The translations under genes were made by a program, and so were the position numbers. Of a stretch of DNA of 64,000 nucleotides, positions 35,674 through 44,761 are shown in pieces. The notes under the pieces are model-generated. The model was not told the origin of the DNA and searched no databases. It saw nothing but the letters and a program-made list of their open reading frames with translations. Origin of the DNA: Paracoccus methylovorus (GTDB lineage Bacteria > Pseudomonadota > Alphaproteobacteria > Rhodobacterales > Rhodobacteraceae); the NCBI RefSeq assembly GCF_016919705.1, contig NZ_CP070368.1:2107952-2171951 (forward strand). The letters are read 5' to 3'. Each line of letters starts with the position of its first letter. The stretch's first letter is position 1.

Positions 35674-37532
35674 CAGGCGGTCCGGCGATGGCCGGCACGG
35701 ATGACAGCCAACATCAACGTCAATGCCGCAGGCGTCATGCCCTCAATAGCTGCGGCAGCCGCCAATGTCGCCGGACGCTGCTGGCTCAGCTTGAATTTTA
35801 GCTCATTTGACAAGCCCGAGAGCGCATCGTAATCGAAGCTGGCTGGAATTGCGACTGCTTCTTCTTTCCTAAGCAGTTCAGCATCCTTGCCCTGACGGTC
35901 CACATACTGGTGATAAAGCGCATCCGTCGCCAGTTGGCCGATGATCGGTTGATCGTAGGACTTTAGATGCTCATCAAGTGCAAGAACTTGATCTTGCGGT
36001 ATTTCCTGCTGCGCAAGTAGCGCAAACAAACTGCGTCGAGCACCGTCCTGTCGGACCTCGATCCCCGCCCGGGAAAGTTCGGACGGCGTAAAGGATATAG
36101 CCTCCGCCCGGCTGCGAGCAGCAGAATAGCGTCTCATCTTGTCGCTAAACATCGCGTGGCGTTCTTGACCGACGCAGCCGATATCAACCCCCAGCGGCGT
36201 CAGGCGCTGATCGGCATTATCCGCACGAAGCGAAAGCCGGAATTCGGCACGCGAAGTAAACATGCGATACGGTTCGGTAACGCCACGCGTGGTTAGATCA
36301 TCGATCATCACCCCGATATAGCTTTGCGAACGACTGAAATACAAAGGTTCCCGCCCTTGCGATTTCAGCGCGGCGTTGATTCCGGCAACCAACCCTTGAG
36401 CTGCGGCCTCTTCATAGCCAGTCGTGCCATTGATCTGACCCGCGAGGAACAGTCCTGACAATGTTTTGACCTCAAGCGAACGGTCCAGGACGCGAGGATC
36501 AACATAATCATATTCCACAGCGTAACCCGGTTGCATGATCTGCGCACATTCGAGTCCGCGTATGGAGCGGACGTAGGCGAGCTGCACATCTTCCGGCAAG
36601 GACGTCGAAATTCCATTCGGATAGACCAGATCGCTGTCCAGACCCTCCGGCTCCAGAAATATCTGGTGCGATTCCTTATCGGCAAAGCGAACGATTTTAT
36701 CTTCTATAGAGGGGCAGTAGCGGGGCCCGACCCCATCTATCCGACCACCATACATGGCAGATCTAGTAAGATTCTCGCGAATTATCTTATGCGTGTTGGT
36801 GTTGGTGTGTGTAATTGCGCAGCTGATCTGTGACGCTTCCGGCACGGAGTTAAGGTAGGAAAACATCACTGGGTGCTCATCACCTGGCTGCTGATCCAAG
36901 CTATCCCAGTCAACACTTTGCCGCAGGATGCGCGGCGGCGTCCCGGTCTTGAGCCGGCCTAGCGGCAGGTTCAGCGGCCGGAGTGAATTGGCCAAGGTGA
37001 CAGAGGCTATTCCACCCCAACGACCTGCTTGTCGGCTAATATCCCCTATATGAATCAGTCCGTTAAGAAAGGTCCCGGTGGTTAAGATAATTTGGCGCGC
37101 CTGCAATTCGCTACCATCCGCCAGCCGAAGCCCAGTAACTTGGCCCATCTCGTGCACAAGCTCCGAAGCTTCGCCTAAAACAAGCGATAGACCGTCCTGA
37201 CATGCTACAGACGCTGCAGCAGCAGCGCGATAAAGCTTACGGTCAGCTTGTGCACGCGGCCCTTGAACCGCGGGGCCCTTACGGCGGTTCAGCAGCCGAA
37301 ATTGAATGCCGGCCGCATCGGCTAAACGACCCATCACGCCGTCGAGGGCGTCGATTTCCCGCACCAAGTGGCCCTTACCCAAGCCCCCAATAGCCGGGTT
37401 GCAGGACATGGTGCCAATATCATCCTGCTTCATCGTAACCAGCGCGGTTACAGCGCCCATGCGTGCCGCTGCCATTGCCGCTTCGACACCGGCATGGCCC
37501 CCACCAATTACGATTACGTCGAATTGTTTCAC
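35673..37532 (-). CDS. mnmG: tRNA U34 carboxymethylaminomethyl enzyme MnmG (GidA)
   Basis: 619 residues starting at GTG 37532, the GTG at the centre of a parS site. The FAD motif [27 protein letters not shown] [45 protein letters not shown] and [15 protein letters not shown] are clear. With MnmE it modifies the wobble uridine of several tRNAs. Confidence 0.96.
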   Translation of the reverse strand: MKQFDVIVIGGGHAGVEAAMAAARMGAVTALVTMKQDDIGTMSCNPAIGGLGKGHLVREIDALDGVMGRLADAAGIQFRLLNRRKGPAVQGPRAQADRKLYRAAAAASVACQDGLSLVLGEASELVHEMGQVTGLRLADGSELQARQIILTTGTFLNGLIHIGDISRQAGRWGGIASVTLANSLRPLNLPLGRLKTGTPPRILRQSVDWDSLDQQPGDEHPVMFSYLNSVPEASQISCAITHTNTNTHKIIRENLTRSAMYGGRIDGVGPRYCPSIEDKIVRFADKESHQIFLEPEGLDSDLVYPNGISTSLPEDVQLAYVRSIRGLECAQIMQPGYAVEYDYVDPRVLDRSLEVKTLSGLFLAGQINGTTGYEEAAAQGLVAGINAALKSQGREPLYFSRSQSYIGVMIDDLTTRGVTEPYRMFTSRAEFRLSLRADNADQRLTPLGVDIGCVGQERHAMFSDKMRRYSAARSRAEAISFTPSELSRAGIEVRQDGARRSLFALLAQQEIPQDQVLALDEHLKSYDQPIIGQLATDALYHQYVDRQGKDAELLRKEEAVAIPASFDYDALSGLSNELKFKLSQQRPATLAAAAAIEGMTPAALTLMLAVIRAGHRRTA

Positions 37533-37540
37533 GTGAAACC
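37525..37540. promoter_or_regulatory. parS site 2 (ParB binding)
   Basis: TGTTTCACGTGAAACC matches parS at 15 of 16 bases. The mnmG start codon GTG (complement of 37530-37532) lies inside the site, so ParB binding would cover the translation start region. Confidence 0.92.
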
Positions 37541-38800
37541 TTACTTTCCGATACAGAACGAACTGAAGATCTCGTCCAGATAATCTTCGGCCCCGACCCG
37601 TCCTACCATCATCGCTATTTCGTGCGCCGCCCGACGCAAAGCTTCGGCAAGAAACTCGGGCGCCAAGCTTCCGTCGATGTGCAGCGCCGTAAAGGCGCGC
37701 TGCAGTGCTTCTGCTTGACGCTTGTGCCCAATCAGCCCAGAATCGGCGGCCCTGACTCGCAGGCGATCATAGACCAGATCTAACAGTTCCGCGACCCCTT
37801 CTCCGGTCAGGCCAGAAATGGAAATTCCCGAACCTTGGCCCATATCTGCCTTGGAGCGAACAATAATGTCGCCTTCTTTCACCGGCTCAGAGAAGACGGC
37901 GTCCGCCGACAGGTGGATACGCAGATCTGCATCTTCCGCACGTTGCAGCGCTCTGGCGACCCCCATGGCCTCAACCGGATCACTGCTGTAGCGCAGGCCA
38001 GCAGTGTCCAGAAAAGTTACCGGCAACCCACGCAAATCCGTGTGGAGCTCAAGAATATCGCGTGTGGTGCCTGCAATTTCTGAAACCAGAGCGATCTCTC
38101 GCTGGCCAATTCGGTTCAAAAGTGTTGATTTCCCGGCGTTTGGCGGGCCTATGATAGCCACTTCATAGCCTTGGCGCAGTCTTTCGGTGGCTGGATAGCC
38201 GGCCAATAGCTGTTGAATATCGTCCCTTACCGAGCTGATCAATGTCAAGGCTTCATCCGGAACCTCGTCCGGAACCTCTTCATCAGCAAAATCGATGCTC
38301 GCTTCGATCAAGGCGCCGGCCCGGACCAATTTAGCCCTCAACTCATCGGCCTTGCGCCCCAACTCGCCTTCTGTTGCACGCATGGCGAGCTTACGTTGCG
38401 CTTCTGTTTCGGCGGAAAGCAGATCGGCCAGACCCTCGGCCTCGGCCAGATCCATACGGCCGTTCAAAAAGGCACGGCGGGTAAATTCGCCCGCTTCGGC
38501 CCGCCGCAAACCCTGCGCCAATAAAGCCTCGGCCAGTCGGTTGGCAATGACAGGCGCGCCATGAAGATGCAATTCGGCCGTTTCTTCACCTGTGAAACTA
38601 CGGCCTTCTTCGAACCACATGACCAGCGCGCGGTCGATCAGGTCCTCGCCGTCCCGCAACGCCCGCAGCACCGCTGCCCGAGGTGTTGCAATCGGGCCGG
38701 CCAAAGATTCCAATGTGGCACGCGCCTTCGGTCCGCTTAAGCGAACAACAGAAACCCCCCCTCGGCCGGGCGGAGTCGCCTCGGCAAAGATCGTATCCAC
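37541..38800 (-). CDS. mnmE: tRNA modification GTPase MnmE (TrmE)
   Basis: 419 residues from GTG 38800 (GGAGG seven bases upstream). The N-terminus [21 protein letters not shown], the G1 motif [12 protein letters not shown], the G3 motif DTAGLR, and the terminal FCIGK, whose Cys is needed for activity, are all present. It is the partner of MnmG encoded just downstream. Confidence 0.97.
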   Translation of the reverse strand: MDTIFAEATPPGRGGVSVVRLSGPKARATLESLAGPIATPRAAVLRALRDGEDLIDRALVMWFEEGRSFTGEETAELHLHGAPVIANRLAEALLAQGLRRAEAGEFTRRAFLNGRMDLAEAEGLADLLSAETEAQRKLAMRATEGELGRKADELRAKLVRAGALIEASIDFADEEVPDEVPDEALTLISSVRDDIQQLLAGYPATERLRQGYEVAIIGPPNAGKSTLLNRIGQREIALVSEIAGTTRDILELHTDLRGLPVTFLDTAGLRYSSDPVEAMGVARALQRAEDADLRIHLSADAVFSEPVKEGDIIVRSKADMGQGSGISISGLTGEGVAELLDLVYDRLRVRAADSGLIGHKRQAEALQRAFTALHIDGSLAPEFLAEALRRAAHEIAMMVGRVGAEDYLDEIFSSFCIGK

Positions 38801-38816
38801 CGCATCCTCCGCGCCG

Positions 38817-40088
38817 TCAGGCGTTCATCGAATCGAAGAATTCGCCGTTGGTTTTGGTTTGCTTCAACTTCGAAATCAGGAACTCGATCGCATCCGTCGT
38901 GCCCATCGGGTTCAGAATGCGCCGCAACAAATAGGTCTTTTGCAGATCTTTAGCATCGACCAGCAGCTCCTCCTTACGCGTGCCGGACTTCAGGATATCC
39001 ATGGCTGGGAACACACGTTTGTCCGCGACCTTGCGATCCAGCACGATTTCGCTGTTGCCGGTGCCTTTGAACTCTTCAAAGATCACTTCGTCCATACGCG
39101 AACCCGTATCGATCAACGCCGTAGCGATGATGGTCAGCGAACCGCCCTCTTCGATATTCCTTGCCGCGCCAAAGAACCGCTTGGGCCGCTGCAGGGCATT
39201 CGCATCAACACCACCCGTCAGGACCTTGCCCGAGCTGGGCACCACGGTGTTGAAGGCCCTACCAAGTCTTGTGATCGAATCCAGAAGAATCACAACATCT
39301 CGTTTGTGTTCGACCAGACGCTTGGCTTTCTCGATCACCATTTCCGACACCGCCACGTGGCGGCTGGCCGGCTCGTCGAAGGTCGAGGAGATCACCTCTC
39401 CCTTCACCGAACGTTGCATATCGGTCACCTCTTCCGGGCGTTCGTCGATCAGCAGAACGATCAGATAGCATTCCGGGTGATTTTTCTCGATCGAATTGGC
39501 GATGTTTTGCAGCAGCACCGTCTTACCAGTACGCGGCGGCGCCACGATCAGCGAACGCTGACCCTTGCCGATCGGAGCCACCAGGTCGATGATCCGGGCC
39601 GAGCGATCCTTGATGGTTGGATCCTCAACCTCCATTTTCAGGCGCTCGTTCGGGTAAAGCGGCGTCAGGTTGTCGAACGCGACCTTGTGCCGGGCTTTTT
39701 CCGGATTTTCGAAATTGATCTTTTCGACCTTGGTCAGGGCGAAATAGCGTTCATTCTCGCCGGGGGCACGGATCACACCCTCGACCGTATCGCCCGTGCG
39801 CAAGCTGTGCTGGCGGATCATGTCGGGGCTGACGTAAATATCGTCCGGACCCGGCAGATAGTTCGCCTCGGGCGAGCGCAGAAAGCCAAAGCCGTCCTGA
39901 ACCACCTCCAGCACGCCGTCGCCGCCGATTTCGAACCCCTCCTCGGCATGCTCTTTCAGGATCGAGAACATCATCTCGCCCTTGCGCATGGTCGAAGCGT
40001 TCTCGATCTCCCATTCCTCGGCCATGGAAAGCAAGTCGGCCGGGCTCTTGGCCTTGAGATCGGACAGGTTAAGGCGTTCTTCGGTCAT
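38817..40088 (-). CDS. rho: transcription termination factor Rho
   Basis: 423 residues. The N-terminal RNA-binding domain has DGFGFLR and [19 protein letters not shown]. The ATPase domain has [15 protein letters not shown] (P-loop), [13 protein letters not shown], and [15 protein letters not shown] with the Q-loop region [26 protein letters not shown]. It is the leftward neighbour of the candidate origin. Confidence 0.97.
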   Translation of the reverse strand: MTEERLNLSDLKAKSPADLLSMAEEWEIENASTMRKGEMMFSILKEHAEEGFEIGGDGVLEVVQDGFGFLRSPEANYLPGPDDIYVSPDMIRQHSLRTGDTVEGVIRAPGENERYFALTKVEKINFENPEKARHKVAFDNLTPLYPNERLKMEVEDPTIKDRSARIIDLVAPIGKGQRSLIVAPPRTGKTVLLQNIANSIEKNHPECYLIVLLIDERPEEVTDMQRSVKGEVISSTFDEPASRHVAVSEMVIEKAKRLVEHKRDVVILLDSITRLGRAFNTVVPSSGKVLTGGVDANALQRPKRFFGAARNIEEGGSLTIIATALIDTGSRMDEVIFEEFKGTGNSEIVLDRKVADKRVFPAMDILKSGTRKEELLVDAKDLQKTYLLRRILNPMGTTDAIEFLISKLKQTKTNGEFFDSMNA

Positions 40089-40151
40089 ATCTAGCCTATG
40101 GGCGCGTGTTGCCTAGACGCATCATCGGCCCGCGCAGGAAACTGTGTCAGG

Positions 40152-40174
40152 AAAAAACCCACCGGACGGCGGGT
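40152..40174 (-). terminator. intrinsic terminator after hemJ
   Basis: In the leftward sense ACCCGCC-GTCC-GGTGGGT followed by TTTTTT, 41 bases after the hemJ stop. It separates hemJ from rho transcription. Confidence 0.8.
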
Positions 40175-40214
40175 ATGGGTCACATAGGAAGAATCTGGCC
40201 GCGAGTCAATTCTT

Positions 40215-40661
40215 CTAGAACTTGACGATCACCGACAGCACGATGACGACCATGAACAGGGTCGGCAATTCGTTCATCATCCGGTAGCGTCGGCCACTCA
40301 GCGCCTGACCGCGCAGCAGCGCCTTGCGCTGGCCGGCCAGCCACATATGAAACCAGGTCATCCCCAGCACACCGGCGGCCTTGGTCCAGGGCCAGATCAT
40401 CGTCCAGTCGACAATGCCCGGTGTCAGCACCAGCGCAAGACCTGCGATCCAGGTGACAATCATTGCCGGGTTCATGATCATCCGCAGCAGCTTGTCTTCC
40501 ATGATCTGGAAAGACTGCACCGGCTCTTGCCCAGTATGGCCACGCTCGGCGTGATAGACGAACAACCGGGGCAGATAGAACAGGCCCGCCATCCAGGAAA
40601 TCACCGCCATGACATGCAAGGCTTTCACCCAAGGATAAGCCAAGGGCAGGAAATCGGTCAT
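40215..40661 (-). CDS. hemJ: HemJ-type protoporphyrinogen oxidase, membrane protein
   Basis: 148 residues from ATG 40661 (GGAGG upstream), with four membrane helices. The family markers are WVKALHVMAVISWMAGLFYLPRLFVYH with the conserved His, KLLRMIMNPAMI, WFHMWLAGQRK and RRYRMMNELPTL. HemJ oxidises protoporphyrinogen IX in bacteria that lack HemY/HemG. Its start faces the putative origin. Confidence 0.93.
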   Translation of the reverse strand: MTDFLPLAYPWVKALHVMAVISWMAGLFYLPRLFVYHAERGHTGQEPVQSFQIMEDKLLRMIMNPAMIVTWIAGLALVLTPGIVDWTMIWPWTKAAGVLGMTWFHMWLAGQRKALLRGQALSGRRYRMMNELPTLFMVVIVLSVIVKF

Positions 40662-40679
40662 GTCACACCTCCAACAGGT

Positions 40680-41045
40680 CTTCTCTCTATCAAATAATAA
40701 ATGAAGATAAAGATAAGGATGTTGTTGTAGTAAGGCCTGTGGATGACTGGAAATCGTTGTTTCACGGAAAAATTCCCCAGTTGCGCGCCTTGGGGAAAAA
40801 ATCGGAATTTGTGACAATATGTCAGAAAATCACCGAATAAACAGCGACATACTTGAAGTGCGCCTGTGGATAAGTTTGTGAAAACTTTTCTTTTCCACAG
40901 CTTGTGAGCAGTTCTTGAAAAGTTTTGGACATGTGGAGAACCAAGGCCTGTTCCCGCTCTGTCCTTTCGTCAAATCGAGGGGCATGAAAAAGGGGCGTGA
41001 TCTCCACAGATCACGCCCCCTGAGTCGCCCTGTCTTATCCACAGG
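40680..41045. other. candidate chromosomal replication origin (oriC)
   Basis: This is a gene-free stretch beside rho-hemJ and within 6 kb of parAB-parS. It holds DnaA boxes with the consensus TTWTNCACA at 40865-40873 (reverse), 40891-40899 and 41035-41043. Near matches lie at 40738-40746 and 40932-40940. An AT-rich block (about 40688-40735) could be the unwinding element. TGACA-ATA-TGTCA at 40812-40824 is a further palindrome, and 40758-40766 resembles a degraded parS half. All genes from parB to hemJ are read away from it. dnaA is not adjacent, which is usual in this group. Confidence 0.7.
40987..41019 (-). terminator. strong intrinsic terminator after the TAXI gene
   Basis: GGGGCGTGATCT-CCAC-AGATCACGCCCC is a perfect 12-base stem (40992-41019) followed in the leftward sense by TTTTT. 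It lies 61 bases after the TAXI stop and would shield the origin region from transcription. Confidence 0.92.
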
Positions 41046-41079
41046 ATTATGCCCGTGCCCGTCTGCCTTGCCTTGGGGC

Positions 41080-42090
41080 TCAGTCGGCGGCCATCAGGCC
41101 AGTTTCGCGATAGAACCGCTCGGCGCCGGGATGCACGGGGATGGCGATGCCCTCCAGCGCTCGTTCCTTGACGATGGAGCGGCCCTTGAGATGGCCGGCA
41201 TCAAGCTGCCTGCGGGTCGCGTCGCTCCACAGGGCCTGGGTGATGGCATAAATCAGCTCTTCGGGCTGATCGGCCGAGGTCACCCATTTCGCGCCGACCG
41301 ATATGGTGGCGATTTCTTCCTGTTGTCCCTCATAGGTGCCGGCCGGAAGCAGGTCGGGGGTAAAGAACGGGTGTTCGTCGACGATCTGCTGGGCCAGACT
41401 GTCCTTGATCGGGACGATTGTGACCGGTTGCTGCGCCGCAAGCTCGGCAATTGCCCCTGCCGGAGCGCCGCCGACGAAAAAGAATGCGTCGATCTCGCCT
41501 TGTTTCATGCGATGGGCGGCCTCGTCCAGCCGCAGATATTCGGGTTGGAGGTCATCCTCGGCCAGTCCGGCGGCAGCAAGGATGATCTGGGCGCCCACGA
41601 GCGTGCCCGAGCCCGGCTCGTCCAGCGAGACCCGCTTGCCACGCAGATCCGTGACCGCGGCGATGCCGGCGTCTCTGTCGGCCACCAGATGGATCGATTC
41701 CGGGTAAAGATTGGCGATGGCCCGCAGCTTTTCGACCGGGGGCCGGTCGGCCCAGATTCCGGTGCCGGAATGCGCCCAGGCGGCGATATCGCCCTGCACG
41801 AAGGCCGATTCCGCCGCGCCGCTGGCAATCGCCTCGACATTGGCGACCGAGCCGGTTGAGGACAGGGCCGATGCTACCAGCCCCGGCACCCCGCAAGAGC
41901 CGCCTTGCGCACAGGGTCGCGCGCCCGGCGGGGCCGAGATGGCGTTCGCGATCAGCCCTCCGATCGGATAATAGGTGCCCGACGTGCTGCCGGTGGCGAT
42001 GCGGAAAAAGCTGATGTCCTGCGCGCCGGCCGTGCCGCCAAGGCTTAGCGCAAGGACCGCAGCGAGGCGCAGGATGCGAAAGGTGAACAT
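41080..42090 (-). CDS. TAXI family TRAP transporter solute-binding protein
   Basis: 336 residues from ATG 42090 (AAGGAGG upstream), with a signal peptide (LAAVLALSLGGTAGAQD). The TAXI core is present: FFRIATGSTSGTYYPIGGLIANAIS, GSVANVEAIASGAAESAFVQGD, VSLDEPGSGT and FFFVGGAPAGAIAEL. TRAP binding proteins deliver ligands to a DctQM-type permease, but none is encoded nearby. The ligand is unknown. It is divergent from the betaine demethylase genes. Confidence 0.92.
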   Translation of the reverse strand: MFTFRILRLAAVLALSLGGTAGAQDISFFRIATGSTSGTYYPIGGLIANAISAPPGARPCAQGGSCGVPGLVASALSSTGSVANVEAIASGAAESAFVQGDIAAWAHSGTGIWADRPPVEKLRAIANLYPESIHLVADRDAGIAAVTDLRGKRVSLDEPGSGTLVGAQIILAAAGLAEDDLQPEYLRLDEAAHRMKQGEIDAFFFVGGAPAGAIAELAAQQPVTIVPIKDSLAQQIVDEHPFFTPDLLPAGTYEGQQEEIATISVGAKWVTSADQPEELIYAITQALWSDATRRQLDAGHLKGRSIVKERALEGIAIPVHPGAERFYRETGLMAAD

Positions 42091-42296
42091 GGTGACCTCC
42101 TTGCAGGGACACCCGGTCGCGCGGGCGCCGCTTTCCCTTGCGGTATGCCAGTCGCCCAGTTGTGGCAAGGCGCTGCAACGCGTGAAACCGGCCAAGATCC
42201 GTTTGCGTCATCAAGGCGTCGCATTTGGTAGGCTGCGACCGGGCAAAGCGGTGCAATGCTGTGTGAAGGATGCCCCTTTTGCGACGGAATCAAACC

Positions 42297-43535
42297 ATGC
42301 TGAACACAGCCGATATTCTGAACCAACTTGCCGGCCGGCAGAGGAATTTTTCGCTCAGCCGCGAACTGTATAGCGACGAAGGCGTCTATCACGCCGACCT
42401 TGAGAATATCTGGTATCGGGAATGGCTGTTCGCCATCCCGTCTTGCGACATTCCCAAGACCGGCAACCACGCCACATTGCAGATCGGCCAATATCCGGTG
42501 GTGATCGTGCGCGGCGGGGATGGCGAGATCCGCGCCTTTCACAACGTCTGCCGCCATCGTGGCCAGCGGCTTTGCCCCAAGCAGAACGGCACATCGCCCA
42601 AGCTGGTGTGTCCCTATCACCAGTGGACTTACGACCTTGACGGCAAGCTGCTGTTCGCCCGCGATATGGGACCGGATTTCGATGCCTCGAAATACAGCCT
42701 CAAGCCGGTGCATTGCCGGACCGGGGGCGGCATGGTCTTTATCTGTCTGGCCGACAACCCGCCGGATTTCGACCAGTTGGGCAGTTACCTGCGCGACTAT
42801 GTCGGCGCCAGCGACCTGTCGAACGCCAAGGTGGCCTTTACCTCGACCATCGTCGAGAAGGGCAACTGGAAGCTGGTGATCGAAAACAACCGCGAATGCT
42901 ATCACTGCGGCGGCAGCCACCCCTCGCTGTGCCGGACCTATTCCGACAACCCGCTGATGACAGTGATGGAAGGGCCGAATGCCGCCTCGTCCGAAATCCT
43001 GTCGCATTGGTCGCGCTGCGACGAGGCTGGCCTGCCCGCTCGCTTCGTGAACGAGCCGGGCATGCAATGGCGTCTGGCGCGGGTGCCGCTGCTGAACAAT
43101 GCCGAGAGCTTTACCATGTCCACCAAGGCGGCGGTGAACCGGCGCATGGGTACGATCCCATGGAACGATGCGGGCAGCCTGATGTTCTATCACTTCCCGT
43201 CAAGCTGGCACCACTTCCTGCCCGATCATGCCATCGTGTTCCGTCTGCTGCCGATCTCGCCCACGGAAACCGAGGTGACGTCGAAATGGCTGGTGCACAA
43301 GGATGCCGTCGAAGGCGTGGACTATGACCTGCAAAAACTGACCGAGGTCTGGCTGGCCACCAATGACGAAGATCGTCGCGTGGTCGAGGAAAACCAGCGT
43401 GGTATCCTGTCCCCCGCCTATGAGCCCGGACCCTATTCCCCCAGCCAGGAAGAAGGCGTCATCCATTTCGTCGACTGGTATGTGCGGCGAATGATGGATC
43501 GCCTGTCTCCGCGTCCGGCCATGGCGGCCGAATAA
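42297..43535 (+). CDS. gbcA: Rieske oxygenase, glycine betaine monooxygenase-like (GbcA)
   Basis: 412 residues. Rieske [2Fe-2S] ligands: Cys85, His87 (CRHRGQ), Cys105 and His108 (CPYHQW). Mononuclear iron ligands: His203 and His208 in NNRECYHCGGSHPS. The C-terminal text KWLVHKDAVEGVDYD, ATNDEDRRVVEENQRGI and FVDWYVRRM closely follows Pseudomonas GbcA. That enzyme demethylates glycine betaine to dimethylglycine with release of formaldehyde. A related quaternary amine such as stachydrine is possible. ATG 42297 is chosen over 42270, whose ribosome site is too close. It overlaps gbcB by one base. Confidence 0.85.
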   Translation: MLNTADILNQLAGRQRNFSLSRELYSDEGVYHADLENIWYREWLFAIPSCDIPKTGNHATLQIGQYPVVIVRGGDGEIRAFHNVCRHRGQRLCPKQNGTSPKLVCPYHQWTYDLDGKLLFARDMGPDFDASKYSLKPVHCRTGGGMVFICLADNPPDFDQLGSYLRDYVGASDLSNAKVAFTSTIVEKGNWKLVIENNRECYHCGGSHPSLCRTYSDNPLMTVMEGPNAASSEILSHWSRCDEAGLPARFVNEPGMQWRLARVPLLNNAESFTMSTKAAVNRRMGTIPWNDAGSLMFYHFPSSWHHFLPDHAIVFRLLPISPTETEVTSKWLVHKDAVEGVDYDLQKLTEVWLATNDEDRRVVEENQRGILSPAYEPGPYSPSQEEGVIHFVDWYVRRMMDRLSPRPAMAAE

Positions 43536-44611
43536 TGGCGGTTCTGGTCAAGGCCTTCGGCGAAAAACCCTGGCGCGACGACGAACCCCTGGAATGCGTG
43601 ATGGTGGTGCCCGAGACATCGGACACCGCCACCTTCACCTTTCGCTCTCCCTCGGGGTCGTATTTCGACTACCAGCCGGGACAGTTCGTGACGCTGGACC
43701 TGCCGGTGCCCGGCGGCAATGTGCAGCGCACCTATACGATCAGCTCCAGTCCTTCGCGGCCGCTGTCGATCTCGGTCACGGTCAAGGCGCAGCCGGGCAG
43801 CGTTGGCGGGCGCTGGATGCTGGATCACCTGCGGCCGGGCATGCGGCTGAAGGCCTATGGTCCGGCGGGGATATTTTCATTCGTCCGGCATGAGGCGCCG
43901 AAATACCTGTTCATCTCGGCCGGGTCCGGCATTACGCCGATGATGTCGATGACCACTTGGGCCTGGGATTCCGGCGAGATGCCGGACATCGTTTTCGTTC
44001 ATGCCGCACGCGCGCCCAGCGACATCATCTTTCGCCAACGGCTGGAAGGCATGGCTGATCGCGTGCCGGGCCTGCAACTGCGCTTTACGGTCGAGGAGTC
44101 CGACGCGTTCCGCACCTGGCACGGCTATCGCGGCCGTCTCAACCAGATCATGCTGGGCCTGATGGCGTCGGATTATCTGGAGCGCGAGGTTTTCTGCTGC
44201 GGACCCGAGCCCTTCATGCAGGCCGTGCGCGACATGCTGATCGGGCTGGGCTTCGACATGGAGCATTATCACCAGGAAAGCTTTGGCGCGCCCATCCGCA
44301 ACGAAGCCGACGCCCCCGTCATGGACGACGTGGTCCCGGACGAGGAAACCTTTGCGCAGGTCACCTTCGAAAGTTCGGGCGTGGTGGCGAAATGCCACGA
44401 GACGGACACGGTGCTGGCGGTGGCCAAGGCGAATGGGCTGAACATCCCCTCGGGCTGCACCTTCGGCCTGTGCGGCACCTGCAAGATCCGCAAGACCGCG
44501 GGCGAGGTGCATATGGTCCACAACGGCGGCATCACCGACGAGGATATCGAGGAAGGCTATATTCTGGCCTGCTGCTCGCACCCCATCGGCGCGATCTCGG
44601 TTGAGGTATGA
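43535..44611 (+). CDS. gbcB: Rieske oxygenase reductase with C-terminal [2Fe-2S] (GbcB)
   Basis: 358 residues. FAD domain with QPGQFVTLDLPVPGG and RTYTISSSPS; NAD domain with LFISAGSGITPMMSM and VFCCGPEPFMQAV; plant-type ferredoxin domain with Cys308, Cys313, Cys316 and Cys346/347. It passes electrons from NAD(P)H to the GbcA Rieske centre. It is translationally coupled to gbcA, and the pair should act together in the cytosol. Confidence 0.88.
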   Translation: MAVLVKAFGEKPWRDDEPLECVMVVPETSDTATFTFRSPSGSYFDYQPGQFVTLDLPVPGGNVQRTYTISSSPSRPLSISVTVKAQPGSVGGRWMLDHLRPGMRLKAYGPAGIFSFVRHEAPKYLFISAGSGITPMMSMTTWAWDSGEMPDIVFVHAARAPSDIIFRQRLEGMADRVPGLQLRFTVEESDAFRTWHGYRGRLNQIMLGLMASDYLEREVFCCGPEPFMQAVRDMLIGLGFDMEHYHQESFGAPIRNEADAPVMDDVVPDEETFAQVTFESSGVVAKCHETDTVLAVAKANGLNIPSGCTFGLCGTCKIRKTAGEVHMVHNGGITDEDIEEGYILACCSHPIGAISVEV

Positions 44612-44614
44612 GCT

Positions 44615-44642
44615 TTCGTTATGCTTTAACAAACATAGCGAA
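44615..44642. repeat. inverted repeat just after gbcB
   Basis: TTCGTTATG and CATAGCGAA pair at eight of nine positions around a ten-base A/T-rich loop, four bases past the gbcB stop. It could be a hairpin at the mRNA end or an operator upstream of fdoG. Confidence 0.5.
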
Positions 44643-44655
44643 ATAACAACAGCTT

Positions 44656-44683
44656 GAGCGCGCGGCCACGGTCGCGCCTTTTC
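44656..44683 (+). terminator. probable terminator between gbcB and fdoG
   Basis: GCGCGGCC-ACG-GTCGCGC forms a stem with one mismatch, followed by CTTTTCC. A TTGACA hexamer follows at 44693, about 65 bases before the fdoG start, consistent with a new promoter. Confidence 0.55.
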
Positions 44684-44761
44684 CTGCCAAGCTTGACAGA
44701 ACTACCATACCGGGCGATCCTTGCCTTTACCTATCTATTCGACAGGCAAAAGGAGGCTACG

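Noticed and set aside
40822..41042. Small minus-strand frames of 61 and 70 codons
   Set aside because: They run through the DnaA boxes and the terminator hairpin, and resemble no protein; the region is better explained as an origin.
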